From Biscogniauxia marginata (lineage: Eukaryota > Ascomycota > Sordariomycetes > Xylariales > Xylariaceae): 64,000 nt of DNA. Both the position numbers and the translations under genes were made by a program. The stretch is taken from contig MU404075.1 of the NCBI GenBank assembly GCA_022695795.1, positions 124,001-188,000 of the forward strand. Reading direction: 5' to 3'. Positions 26,601 through 38,007 of this stretch are shown here, piece after piece (within the stretch, counting starts at the first letter, position 1; each line of letters opens with the position of its first letter). Under the pieces are notes generated by a model that made no database searches, was not told the DNA's origin, and was given only the letters and a program-made list of their open reading frames with translations.

Positions 26601-28493
26601 AACTATGTAAGCATCACGAAGAACCCGGTATGCGTATGCGTAGTTACGTAGTTGTTGCACGAGGAACCAGTATTATAGCTACCTGGAATATAGTGCCTTT
26701 TACATACTATGCCCTCTTTATTCTCCTCGGTAAGCATGTGCCCGTACCGTACCCATTGATCCCACGCCGCGACCCCTTGCTTGATTAGCTTGAGTGTCGT
26801 CTAAAAGACTCTAATGAATATTATTAAAAGGCATGACGATAGTGATGCACGTACAAACCAGGAACAAACCAGGAGCACTACGGTTTAGAAGGGCGGAGAG
26901 TATCGCTAAATGTGTAACCTTCAATATTTTCGTATATCCCATAATCAAAATTCACACCAGTAGAAACTCATTATATACATCAATGACTTCACTGACTAAA
27001 AAGTAGAATCAATTTTCAGGTACAGAATTTACTGCTAATAATACAGAGACGGGTATGATCTAACTAAGCAGGAGCCACTGCATCTCATTAAGTAGATTCA
27101 TAAGGAATACTCCGCATTCATATGTATTTCTCACGGAGTACGAACTCGAAACCAATTTAAAGACAAAAAGAAATAAATATTCGCTTGGTGGCACATCATA
27201 GCTGATATTCCCCTGCTCCCCCATGGGAGAAACGGAACAAAAGCAGCGGCCATTTTTAAAAGCCTCTGAATATGCCCGGTTTTCTTAGGGCTTACCCAAC
27301 TACCTCGTGTTTCCTGCCATTGGAGATACTAATGGTTTAGGTAGCAAGCCTCGCAGCCTGGAACATCCTACCTTCGATCATGCGGCTGCTTTCCGTAGTC
27401 AAAGAAAGCCACAAGGCAACGCTGTCATCTTATTTGGTAGTATCCACCACGGATCGAGGTGTCTTATGACCTCTCATAAACGGTGGACGTCCTGCATCTA
27501 AAGCTTCCATTGGACAAAATTATAGTAAAGGAGTACAAACTCCGACTGTTACTGTCGGCATTGCGTAACATACCAGGAGCCCCAAAGGTTATCAGGTAAG
27601 AATATAGAGCAAGGCCCACTTCTGTTGCGATTCTATAGGCCTCTGTTCTATATATATCCAGCCATTCGTTTTATCTGGCTCTATCTTGCATTAACCCAGC
27701 TCACCCTTGTCCTAGATCTTCATCCCATCTCAACAGCATTCATATTAAGGAAAGAAAAGTAATGCCAGATATAATCTGGGAGGAGTATCCGGCAAAGTCT
27801 TGTAATGGGGACCATCTAAATCAATAGACTCATATTCACTAAAACGGAAAAAGCAAAAAAAGGGAAAACATTTAGACTTACAAGTGGTAGCGGTTTTCGA
27901 GGAAACAAGGGGCACGTCTCTATATGTATTTAACGATGTAATAATGATAATAATAGATCTATGAGTAGATCTCGGGAAGAGTCCCCAAGGATCGAACTAG
28001 TTCACTTGGTAAGAGTATAACTGCGCCCGTCAGCTGCCACCGGCTGTCTACATACGGCTAGGTATAGTCGACTTTAACACTCCTTATAACACAGCTGACT
28101 AATCTCGCAACCGACATGGGTGAATAACTGCGAACGGGAGTCTTTCTAGTGTATTAGTGGAACGTTGGCGCCCTGTAGGAACGTAAGCACGTCCTGGGCA
28201 TCAGCCACTCTGCCACTCTCTTATCCATCCATCATCATCGTCGTCGTCATCTTACCCCCCTATCCCGCAACATGCCTACCTCAATGACGTTTACCATCTA
28301 GTCCGGCCGTGTTGTTACGGCTCGACAGTTGGTAATAGCTAGCATTCGGCCTGCCGCTCCAAACTCATTTCTTCAAGAACCAATCCCCAGCGTATGAGGT
28401 AGATGACTAGGTAACTGGGATCTGTTTCTAAGCGAGAAAGAAAAGAGAACTGGCCTTCATATTTCGGAAGCCGAGTCGGTAAAGCAGGTAACC
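23615..28493. other. Intergenic stretch without a supportable gene
   Basis: Almost 5 kb between the F-box gene and the MFS transporter. Only short open frames on both strands are present, none with recognisable motifs or joinable exons. The stretch from about 26350 to 28000 is visibly A/T-rich. A tRNA D-arm-like string near 27998-28030 has no matching T-arm. Nothing else is seen. Confidence 0.6.
28465..28479 (+). promoter_or_regulatory. CGG-N3-CCG inverted repeat just upstream of the MFS start
   Basis: An inverted CGG-N3-CCG pair lies at 28465-28473, with a further CGG at 28477-28479, ending about 15 bp before the MFS ATG. Paired CGG triplets are typical targets of Zn2Cys6 regulators, and one is encoded 2 kb downstream. 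The position so close to the ATG, probably inside the 5' leader, argues against a classical activator site. Confidence 0.2.
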
Positions 28494-30132
28494 ATGGCCG
28501 ACGAGCGGCGGCGCCACCACCACATCAGCCCGTCGGGCGAGCCCGCCGAAGACTCCCCGTTGCTGCGAGAAGAGGATGACCAGCACCATCACCACCACCG
28601 ACAGCGACGACACCGTGCGGATCGCTCGCCCGCCGGCGCCCACGTGCCCAAGGCGCGCGACGGCGCCGTCGTCGTGAACATGCTCTGCGTGATCATCTTC
28701 GTGGCCACGTCGGCGACCGGGTTCATCGCGATCCCGTTCACGCGCCTGGCCGAGGACGTGCTCTGCCGGCGGTACTACGGCGCGCGGGGCGGCGGCGGTC
28801 CCATCGACGAGGGCCTCTGCAAGGAGGACTGGATCCAGGGCCGGCTCGCGTTCGTGCTGGCCATCCAGTCGGCGCTCGAGGCCGTCGCGGGGCTGCTGGC
28901 CGCGTTCCCGTGGGGCCTCGCGGCCGACCGGATCGGGCGCAGGCCCGTCTTCGCCGTCGCGCTCGGGGGCATGGTGCTCGCGCTCTTCTGGATGATGCTG
29001 GTCCTGTACCTCCCGGACGTGCTTCCGATCGAGCTCGTCTGGCTCGGGTCCGCGAGTCCGTTTGTCGGCGGCGGCCAGGCGGTTCTCGTCGGCGTGGTGC
29101 TGAGTATGATTACCGATGAGACCAACGAGGACGAACGGTTAGTTCTAAACCGCCCCCCCCCCGAGAGAGAGAGGTCCCGTCTTCGCCGATAAGGAGGATG
29201 GCTAACTTTGTTTCATCAATAGAGCGATTGCGTTCATGCGTCTGCACGCTGGCAGTCTGTGTGGTAATCTCATGTCGCCTGCGCTCTCGTCCCTTCTGAT
29301 GGAGAAGCAAGGCCCCTGGCCCCCGATCTGGGTCGCGGTCGCTCTCCTCATCACCAGCGCAGTCTCCTTCCTCTTCCTCCCCGAGACGCTCCGGTCCAAG
29401 TCGAAGCGCGTCAGTTCGCCCTCGCGAACCGAGCCCGCGGGCCTCAAGTCGCGGGTATCGCACACGATCAGCACCTTCCGGGAGTCGCTGTCGATCCTCA
29501 AGTCGCCGTCGCTGATCCTCCTCCTGCTGACCGCCCTCGGCTCCATGCCGATCACGCACTCGACGCTCCAGTTCATGGCACAGTTCATCTCGAAGCGCTA
29601 TGGGATCAAGCTCTTCCAGACGGGCTACGTCCAGTCCGCATATGGCGTGGCGCAGATCGTCCAGGCGCTCGTGATCCTGCCGTTCTTGTCAAAGCTGCTC
29701 CTCAAGAGCAGCATCCCTGCCGTATTTCGCGCCGCCGATGAGCACCACCGGGACCTGTCCCTGTCCCTCTATTCATACGTGATTCTGTTCTTCGGGATCC
29801 TTGTCCTTGGGTTTTCGCCGAGCCTGGCCTGTTTTATATTCGGGCTTGTCCTGATGGCTCTCGGATCCGGGTTTGGTAGCTTCGCGAGGAGCCTCATGAG
29901 TTTGTACGTGGACCCAGAACATCGTTCCCGGCTTTTTAGTCTTGTCGGTATGGTTGAGGTTGTGGGCAGCGTCTATGCCCAGCCCATGCTCGCAGGTCTC
30001 TTCGCTCTCGGAATGAAGCTAGGAGGCGGCTGGATCGGGCTACCGTACTACGGCTTGTCGGTCCTTGTCGCTATCTGTGGCTCCCTGCTCCTGTTCGTGA
30101 GGCTACCGAAGAACACTGTGAGTGAGCCGTAA
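28494..30132 (+). CDS. MFS transporter
   Basis: Major facilitator superfamily membrane protein, about 517 aa, in two exons: 28494-29137 and 29223-30132. The intron (29138-29222) begins in the codon after the DETNEDE stretch. The start context is ACCATGG. Many hydrophobic spans are visible, consistent with about 12 segments, and the loop signature GLAADRIGRRPV (about residues 141-152) is classical MFS motif A. The cytosolic N-terminus is Arg/His-rich, with runs of His, and contains EDSPLLREE, an acidic dileucine-type sequence; in fungi such signals can direct proteins to the vacuole (inference). In the setting of a PKS and a Zn2Cys6 regulator it may export or sequester the polyketide, but substrate cannot be read from sequence. 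It converges with the regulator gene. Exon 1 is very GC-rich. Confidence 0.9.
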
Positions 30133-30598
30133 TGAGCACACGAGGATTCGAACCATCCGGAATAGCATTTCTTATTTCGTTACATTTGCATTATATAGAC
30201 AGAGAGGCCTGGCCTGCATACATGCCCATTTGCATCATCATTTTGAGAAGCGTACGGAAGAGCATGAGATTTAGAAATAGAGGCAGGGGAATCAACAGGT
30301 GTTAAAAGGCATAGATTCTAGGATGCATCATATCCACACGATATACTCAAACACTACAACTCATATATCAATTCTATAAGAATAGAAAAGCTGCATGTTT
30401 TAATAGAGATCATGAATCTTCCGTAAATGAAGATTTTGGTGTCACATTTCCAATTCTAGTTGCATAGTGATGTGTAGCGTAAACCTCGAGCAGCACTTAT
30501 TTATCTCTTTATTTACAGCCCAATTCACACATTCATTCGTACAGTGTACTCTATTTCTTCACTCATCTCCCCGGCCTCGTACGTGAGGGAGGCCCCCC
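30133..30598. other. Intergenic, convergent MFS and regulator 3' ends
   Basis: About 466 bp of A/T-rich sequence between two stop codons, presumably holding both 3' untranslated regions. A T-loop-like string near 30145 has no tRNA stems around it. Nothing else is seen. Confidence 0.6.
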
Positions 30599-33500
30599 TC
30601 ATGCAGAACAGCTCACACCCTCCGCCCTCAGCGCATCAAGCAGCACCCTCGCCGTCTCCCTATCATTGATGTCGCCGCCACCACCACCGCCACCACTCGC
30701 GTTCCCATCCCCATCCCCCCCGACATCGCCCATTCCCTCATCGCTCCAGGCCCTCTCGATCCAATCGTCCTCATCCCCCACCTCCATGTCCACCTCCCCC
30801 GCATGCCGCCTCCCGCCCCCGTATAGACCGCTCTCCTTCTGGCGGTCTGATCCGTGCGCTGGAGGCGGAAAGTTCGTGCTGATGCCCACGCCCGAGTTGA
30901 GCGCCGCGTACGCGGCCAGGACGTCGCCGGCGAGGTTATCCATGGTCATATGCAGGTCGAAGTTCATATCCAGCGCATCGCTGTTGTTTGTGGCGGCGAA
31001 GACGCCGTTGTCGTCAACATGATTGCCACCTAGGGTCCGCTCACCTAGCACTTGTTGTTGTGCCCGGGCGGTGCTATTTATTAAGGGGTCGTTGCTTGTG
31101 GGGGTCCCATCGAGGGAGGAGCTGGGGGATTCCGAATTGCTCGATTCTTCCTCCGATGAAGACGAAGAAAGCGAGTGCACTGTCCCAGAAGGTATGTTTG
31201 CGGTCGGGTTCCGCGCGACGCACGCAGCTGCTGCCGTTGTCTTCTGAGCTGTAGCTGGTTGAGAGAAGGGTCCCTTCATCGAGCTCAACCCGGCGTTGAA
31301 TAGGCCCCTTAGACTCGCGGGGAAATCCGATTCTTGTGCCAAACGGCCCTTGCTGAGACTTAGATCCATGGTCATGGCCAGGCGTAGGTACGCCCCCGGT
31401 TGGGAAGCCAAGATATCAGTCCAGCCTGAGATGGATGGCTGAGCACCATTGCTACATTGAAAGGTCGTGGTAGCTACTGCGCCAGGGTTGTTCGGAGGAT
31501 CGAGCTGGGCTAGATTTATAATATGGCGGATAGTCTCGCTGATATAATCAACGCCATCATACTGAGGCTGGTAGGTCTTCATGGCCTCGATGAGAATATT
31601 GAGCCGGTGCTGTTTGAGCGCGGTGGATCCATCCGGGTCTGCTGAGTTGCCATTATTCTTATTGCACCAGGACAGCTTCACATCAATGATGTGCAAGGCC
31701 AATGGTAGTGCAGTACATGCTACGCTATTTTGTGTTAGAAGTCTGCACTGATCAATTTTGGTGCTGCTACTTACGCGCTTATGGGCAGCCAGCGGGCAAG
31801 GCGAAGCTGAATAAGTTCCTTTAAACACTCGGTCACACCACAAGATGCTTCTTGAAGCTCGTGCCGGCTTTCATAAATGTTTGAGAACTCTCGCAGGTTG
31901 CTGCTTAGATTCGGTGGAGCAGCGGCAACTGCCAATTGAAGGACCTCGTGATGACAGAGTACCGCGCGAGCAGAGCTGATCCATAAACGTTAGTCATGGC
32001 ATTGGAGGAGGAGGGGGGGGGATATCATCATAACGAGGAAAACTCACTGGTAGTACATGTACATCAAATTTGTGTACAGAATCACAGAATCATGCTGAAA
32101 ATGCTTCCCGATCCCAGACACCTTTCTAGGCACGCTCCCGCCGCCAAATAATGGAAAGCGGAGTGATGCCCCTTTATGCCATCTCCTGAGTGCTATCTTA
32201 CAGTCCCTGACCTTCTCTGCCCCTTCGGGTCCAATATGTCGTCCCCAGCCTGGTACATCATCAAGGGGAAATACTAAAGTGATAACATCCGTTAAAATGG
32301 AGCATAGCTCTCCAATCTTGACGAAAATTTCGATAAGGCAGCGCTTCGTATCCGGGTTATATACCTTCGACCGTTCGACTTCATCGGCCAGGTCCATGTA
32401 TCCCAGGCCCGCGTTAGAGTCAAGATCGAAATGCTCACGGGTTATCTGTAGACTCCGCCGCATGCCTAGGGGTAATATGCGATCGCGTATGACACAACAC
32501 CACCATAATCGCTTGAGCAGATTTTGCTTCTTAAACTCAGCAGGCTCTGTAGTTGCTGAGAATGTGGGCATTGTGGAGTATAGATGTGCTTCGGCGCTCT
32601 TTGCGTTCTGGATGGCAGCTCCGAGCCATATCGTGTTGGGTTTCTTAGACGCGTGGGACCAATTCGGGGCCCAAAAAGAAAGGAGTAAGGCGGTTTGCGA
32701 TAAACAAACAAGCGATGCTTCGGTATCGAAGTCGTATAGGAGCTGTCTTGTCAGAATTCGCCAACTTCTATAGGGAGCTTAGGGCGTACCTTTGTACGTC
32801 GATAAAAAGAAGCTCTGGCGGCACGAATACTAGGAAAGCCCAGCGCCTTTATACTATCTTTCGAGACAAACTAGTCGACTTAGAATTTCTTCTTTACTTG
32901 GTGTTTGGGAATTTTCGACTCACATTACACGAGGAAAATAGTATCGCTTGAAAAACCAGAAGGGATATCTTTTCGTTTGAACCTTTGCCGTGTTGGTCGC
33001 AGTACATGTCCCAGAAATCGCCTTCGTTAATTAATGGCATCCAAGGATGGACATGCAAGAAGTACTGTTGTACAAACTCGTCCAAAATTGCTTTAGTCGG
33101 CACCCGGAGACATCCTTGAGACTCGAGGTAATTGACATCTTGGGGCATGATGTTGTGGATATTGCTGATGGCGATGAACGGATAATATGAATATGTGACA
33201 TCGGCGTTAACCGCGACGCGTTGGTCGCCGACCCAGAGAGGAAGTTCTGTGGATACGAAGGAGTTGAAGTTTGGAGGCGGCACTGAGGAGGCGAAGTTGT
33301 CTTGGTACGTGGTTAGAATGAGGCTATTCAATAATGGAAAGTATCTCACCATTAAATATCGGTGCAGGACCGAAGGGTCGGTTGAAGCTCTGTTCGTGGG
33401 ATATATTAGACGCTGGTGGCGGTGGTTGGGTGCTTTCCAGTACCTCGGCCTCTGTACTCGCTGTAGTTGCGGCATCGTTTATCGAATTTGATTTATCCCG

Positions 33501-33980
33501 TGATATACGGTCGTTGTCGAAGTCTAACTTAGGTGAAGCGGGCTCGCCATTGAGTCTCGACCGAACCACATCTTCCGCGGGTATTGCATGGCTGCATTCA
33601 TCTGCCGAACTGTATGGGGGATATGAGGCTTGAGCGTCTTCATGTTGGTGACCTTCCAGTTGCGATCTCCGGCTAAGTCTTGAGTTTAGCTGAAAGTTGC
33701 GATGGGGGTAACATTTCACTCACTACCTAGATGCTCGTCCGGTTACAATACAAGTTTCGCTGTCAAGATAACAGTTCATACACGGCCTGCCCCTCTGAGA
33801 AACATCACACCGAACCTTTCTTGACCTGCACGACAGGCACGCCTTAGGAGCTCTCTTACGCACCTTGGCGGCAGACTTGGATTTGGCGTTTATAGCCTCA
33901 GTACCAGCCATGGACATCATGATGGTTACAACAACTGGCGAAATCGGTGGAGACTTGCTCGGGAGTTTGGCAGCATGCAA
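30599..33980 (-). CDS. Zn2Cys6 fungal-type transcription factor
   Basis: Nuclear DNA-binding regulator, about 1018 aa, seven exons on the minus strand: 33980-33727, 33672-33350, 33300-32924, 32870-32790, 32742-32048, 31975-31775, 31724-30599. The binuclear zinc cluster has Cys at 48, 51, 58, 67, 70 and 77 (C-x2-C-x6-C-x8-C-x2-C-x6-C), preceded by a basic stretch. The middle region (HPWMPLINEGDFWDMY, then the exon-4 motif LGFPSIRAARASFY) is the fungal regulator 'middle homology' type, reminiscent of the Ctf1/FarA-like group; that subgroup is tentative. The last about 375 residues are Ser/Glu/Asn-rich with a Gly run near the end. Phases agree at every junction. Exon 2's acceptor has an in-frame alternative a few bases upstream. 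In-frame ATGs at residues 21, 22 and 24 are alternative starts. It lies next to the MFS gene, so it is the likely pathway regulator. Confidence 0.88.
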
Positions 33981-34946
33981 AAGAGGAAAGATAAATTCAC
34001 TAGGTTAGTTGGTTGGAGAACAACGTAGGCTGTGGGGTATACCCCAATGCTTCACCTGAGCCAAGCGATCAGGGGTGAGAATGGCATCTGGGGGAGACGG
34101 ATAGTCCAACTTGACGGCATTGGCGGCCCACATGGTGGTTTTATGAGCTCCGCCGGACCTAGACCTAATCCGAGATGCAAAACTCCGGTCTGAGCGTAGG
34201 GGAGTTGCGGAAAAGTAGAGGGTTGCAGTGCACGACGTATAAGATGCAAGATACGACAACAAGACCGATGCCGCCGGTGTAGGTTTTCACAAGCTTCGGG
34301 GCCACATCTCGATATTACACGATCGGATGCGTCTCTTGGTTTAAGAAGTCAATGGCTACCTAATGCTTTGCCAGGACAGGGTAACGCCGATCTTAGGAAG
34401 AGGATGGAAGATACTCCGTAGACCTGTTTCTTCGGACTATCGTCAGCGGCCTGTTTAGGTACTTACCTGGTTACCTAGGTATAGATGGGACTCCGAGCAC
34501 CCGGAGATGAGATACTTAACCTAAAATGGTTTATGCTGAATAAACTTTCCGCGGCATAAGTATGTACATAATACACTTGTGTTCTGGGCCCTGATGGTAA
34601 TATGGCCAAGCACCCGAAATATGTTTGCCGGGGTAAAAATCGGCTATCGGTAAAACGTTCGGTTAAACGTTGCGAGATCGCCCAGCATTTTCCTTATCTA
34701 ATATTCATTGAAGCCTGAGCGTACTGCCAGGAGGTCACGTCAGAATGAGCAATCTTTGTTCGTCGTGATAGTCCATATTTGATTGTCAAAAAGATGAAAT
34801 CACTCGGTGACATGAGGGTAGGTTAAGTCCCAGTTGATTAAGTGACCCGGACGAACTATAGGAAGCTCTATGCGATAGGGGCAGTGTCTATGCGGAATGG
34901 AAATCGGGGGCCCGTCTCCATAGACTTATTCATTTGAATGAAGTCT
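33981..34946. other. Intergenic, regulator promoter region
   Basis: About 970 bp containing the presumed promoter of the Zn2Cys6 gene and the 3' flank of the DUF3176 gene. TAGGTA/TACCTA words occur around 34455-34486. The short frames here show no domain. Confidence 0.5.
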
Positions 34947-36888
34947 TTAATGGTTTCTAGGCTCCCTGAAAAGCCATTGGCCATCCTCCTTGCGAACCAG
35001 CTCGACCTCTGTACGTCCGACGCGATCATTCAGACCTTCCGGAACATCCATCCCATTACGAACCTGGGCGTGGATACTCTTTGAGACGTGGCAGAACAGC
35101 ATGGGAAGCGAGTCCCCCTTCCAGGCACAAACCTGGTCACGTGCAGTCCTCCAGACAGTCTGCGCGAGATAGCAGAACGCAAGAACCATCAGAAGCATCG
35201 GGTAGACAACCCAATACCAGTTCACGTCAACGTGGGAAGCCATCATGTACGCTGTACCGCTATAATCGAGTATCTTGGTCGTATCAAGCGTGCCACTGAC
35301 TCGAACGTCATTGGTCATGCTAAGCGATAACCTCGACATCCATCCTGCCAGATCGGAGGTAGCATTTTGCATAGCTTGGACCCAATCCGAGGAGTAGTCG
35401 ACAACGCCTGCGATCTCGGAGGCATTTCCCCACATGATGGTATCCATAAAACTTTTCAACGCTCCGATCGACTCGGAAGAAATGGAGTAGCGGGTTTGGT
35501 TGTTGACATGAAGCTCCGGTGGTATATCTATAAAAGTGTACTCGTCGAAGTGGGCGCTACTTTCCGGAGCAAACTCCGTCTTGGACCAGTTTGCGATCAT
35601 CGAACTCTCTATAATGCCATTTGTTACCGTGACATTGTAGCTTTGAAGACAGAACCACAGTACACATTCCTAAGCTTGGATTCTAGTCTTTGAAGGCGTC
35701 TTCGCCACGGACATCATGTCGAAAACTGAGAAAACAGCCCGTGAGGTTTCGTTGAAGTAGTCGGACGAGCCATTGGATCTCGCAACGGTGAAATGATACT
35801 CGGACGGCCCAGCCCCTATACTTGAGATACTGGTACCTGAAGGCATAGAGTAACTACAGTCATCTTGTGAGCCACAGTGAGGACTGTAGTCGGATTCTGT
35901 ACAGCTTCCACAGATAGCCAACGTTGGGAATATTGGCCAGGTGCAATTTGCCGTCGAACAAGACACTGGAAGGTCAGACATACTACCGGCTATGATGCTA
36001 TCATAAATCGCAGCTTTCGTTGAAAGTCCCAGAGACATATCTATGAGATATTAGCAGCGCAAAATTTCCCCTGGTTCTCAGACAGTACGAACCGTTGCTA
36101 AATCCTCTCGGGACGACATTGTGCCAGGCCTCGGCCCTCAGAGGCGGTGGAGCTGGCGAGGCGTTCATGCTAGATGCATTTATGAATATCGTCGGTTGTT
36201 CGTTAGTCTGAAGCATTTGCGACGAGAAGGTTTCAAACCCCTGGATTAAAATGGTAATTGCGGCACCGGCACACGCAAGATGACTATCGCCGTGTTAGCG
36301 CACGCCTTCCGTAACTCGGCCAGCTTGTAGTGTCTACCTTGCTTTCAGCCGCCATATAAGAACCAGACTACCATATAAGCCGCGGGATGCCTCGTCGAAC
36401 ATCTTGAAGTCCTCCAACCGTGCCTCTGTGCGGCCCTTACGGAAACCCGACACCCAGATCCAAGCGCCCTGGCTAACGCATGTTTCAACGACGCCCTTGA
36501 GAGCTAGACGGAAGACCGACATTACAGCAATGACGACGGTACTGAGCTGGAGGTCGCTGTTCCAGTCAGGTTCAAGTCTGCCGTCGAATAGGTAAAGAAG
36601 AGCTATAAGTCCAGCGGCTGCTCCGAGACAGATCAAGCAGTATATGTATTCCCCCTGCCACTAGCCAAGAGTGGAGACGATGGTTCTCTCGAGTTCACCC
36701 GCGGACGGGATCGACATGTCGGTCGAACTGCCGCCGTCGGCATCAGCCTCAATATCACGGTCGCCGTAGTCGTCTATTTTAGCTGGTCGAGCGGTGGATT
36801 TGAAGAACTGGTCTTTCTCGGACATAATAGAATGTGATGACTCGGGCGACCGCCCGGTTGGTCTTAGCGGCATGGGTGCGCCGGCCAA
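34947..36888 (-). pseudogene. DUF3176 membrane protein gene with two in-frame stop codons
   Basis: The family layout of fungal DUF3176 proteins is clear. Segments 36888-36338, 36283-36093 and 36040-34947 join in phase to about 611 codons, a usual length. A soluble acidic N-terminus is followed by transmembrane segments (CLICLGAAAGLIALLYL; HLACAGAAITIL), a Cys-containing extracellular region (CGSCTESDYSPHC; ECVLWFC) with Asn-glycosylation sites, and a last membrane span (WYWVVYPMLLMVLAFCYLA). Two TAG codons interrupt it, at 36663-36661 just before WQGEY and at 35672-35670 just before ECVLWF. Neither can be removed by a convincing intron: no phase-0 GT exists for the first, and only about 39 nt would be available for the second. 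Both fit a single C-to-T change in a CpA context (TGG or CAG to TAG). It is read as a young pseudogene; readthrough or sequencing error are alternatives. Function of the family is unknown. Confidence 0.7.
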
Positions 36889-38007
36889 GGGAGCGTATCA
36901 ATATGTGCTACGATACGGAAAAGAAGTTGAGAAAACCCCGATGCTCTAGGAAACAGGTTAAAGGGGCGAGATGCGAAGTGGACAAGGAGTGAGTTAATAT
37001 AATATGGAAGAAAAGAAGGGGAAGGGAATGTGTAGAGTAAAGAGTGAAAACATGAAAGAGGTGAAAGGTGGAGAGGAGAAGCTTTCGATGTTGGAGCTTC
37101 AATATACTTTACCTATTAGAAGGGAATCTATAACTTTTGACTAAGTAGGTATGTCAAGGGGGGTCGCTGTCGCCATATCTCACACCTTCCTCAATTTTTT
37201 CATTATTGATCTCAAACTACCTACATTAAAAAGGAACTTGCTGGCGGCTAAAGTACTATTGTACATACCTACATATATGCAAGATATACGGATGTACATT
37301 AGGTCCAGTTTACCGTTAACCTCTTACACATCGATGTACTTAACAGCGCCAACGCTAGCGAGCATCATGGTGTAACCCGATACATTAACCCAGTAACCAG
37401 ATCGAGTCGGGACTTATACCGGAATCTAACAAAGAAATAGATAGTATATATCAAATTCCCAACTTTAAGTGTCGTATATCATATGGATCTGATATCGTTT
37501 GATAGCGCATACATGCCCTACATGCCTACATACCTAAGGTACTTGCTAGTATACTGAGATTAAAAATTACGCTAATTATTCACCAATAACAATCTACACA
37601 GTACCTACGTACCTAGACTATCGTTCGTCGCAATTGACCCCTCACGTAGCACTTCAACCATCACCTATCCCTGCTACATGTAACGAGCATCGATCACGGA
37701 CTTGCTACCTAGGTAGGTATGTACATACTAACCCACATGTGCCTATGTAGACATGTCATTACGTAGTACATAATGGGAACATTTACCTACCTAAACTTCC
37801 CCCCGCCTAGATTAGTAGACGCATAAGATTATAAGTATATAATGTGGACCTAGTATTTATGTACCTAAGTCAAGAAACCCATGTACCTAAAGTTTCTAGC
37901 GACTCTTAAACCTACCTACTAACTACAGCAACGAAATTTTCTACCCAAGTTATAGCGTCAGTAGCACCACCGAGGAGTCACGGGCCGGAGAAGTAAAAAG
38001 ACGAAAC
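36889..38007. other. Divergent intergenic region
   Basis: This lies between the divergently oriented DUF3176 and ureohydrolase genes. It is A/T-rich and crowded with TACCTA/TAGGTA words, especially 37500-37920, and has no coding signal. It presumably holds both promoters. Confidence 0.6.
37500..37920. repeat. Cluster of TAGGTA/TACCTA words
   Basis: Many copies of TACCTA, TAGGTA, GTACCTA and the palindrome TACCTAGGTA are packed into about 400 bp, for example around 37545, 37600-37616, 37705-37720 and 37780-37800. The same words recur in most intergenic regions of the window and are rare in the exons. Confidence 0.6.

Noticed and set aside
27988..28030. tRNA-like string (TTCACTTGGTAAGAG)
   Set aside because: It resembles a D-arm only. 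No acceptor stem, anticodon stem or T-arm can be paired around it on either strand.
30140..30160. GGTTCGAATCC on the minus strand, like a tRNA T-loop
   Set aside because: The flanking bases do not form the five-pair T-stem and nothing upstream folds as a tRNA.
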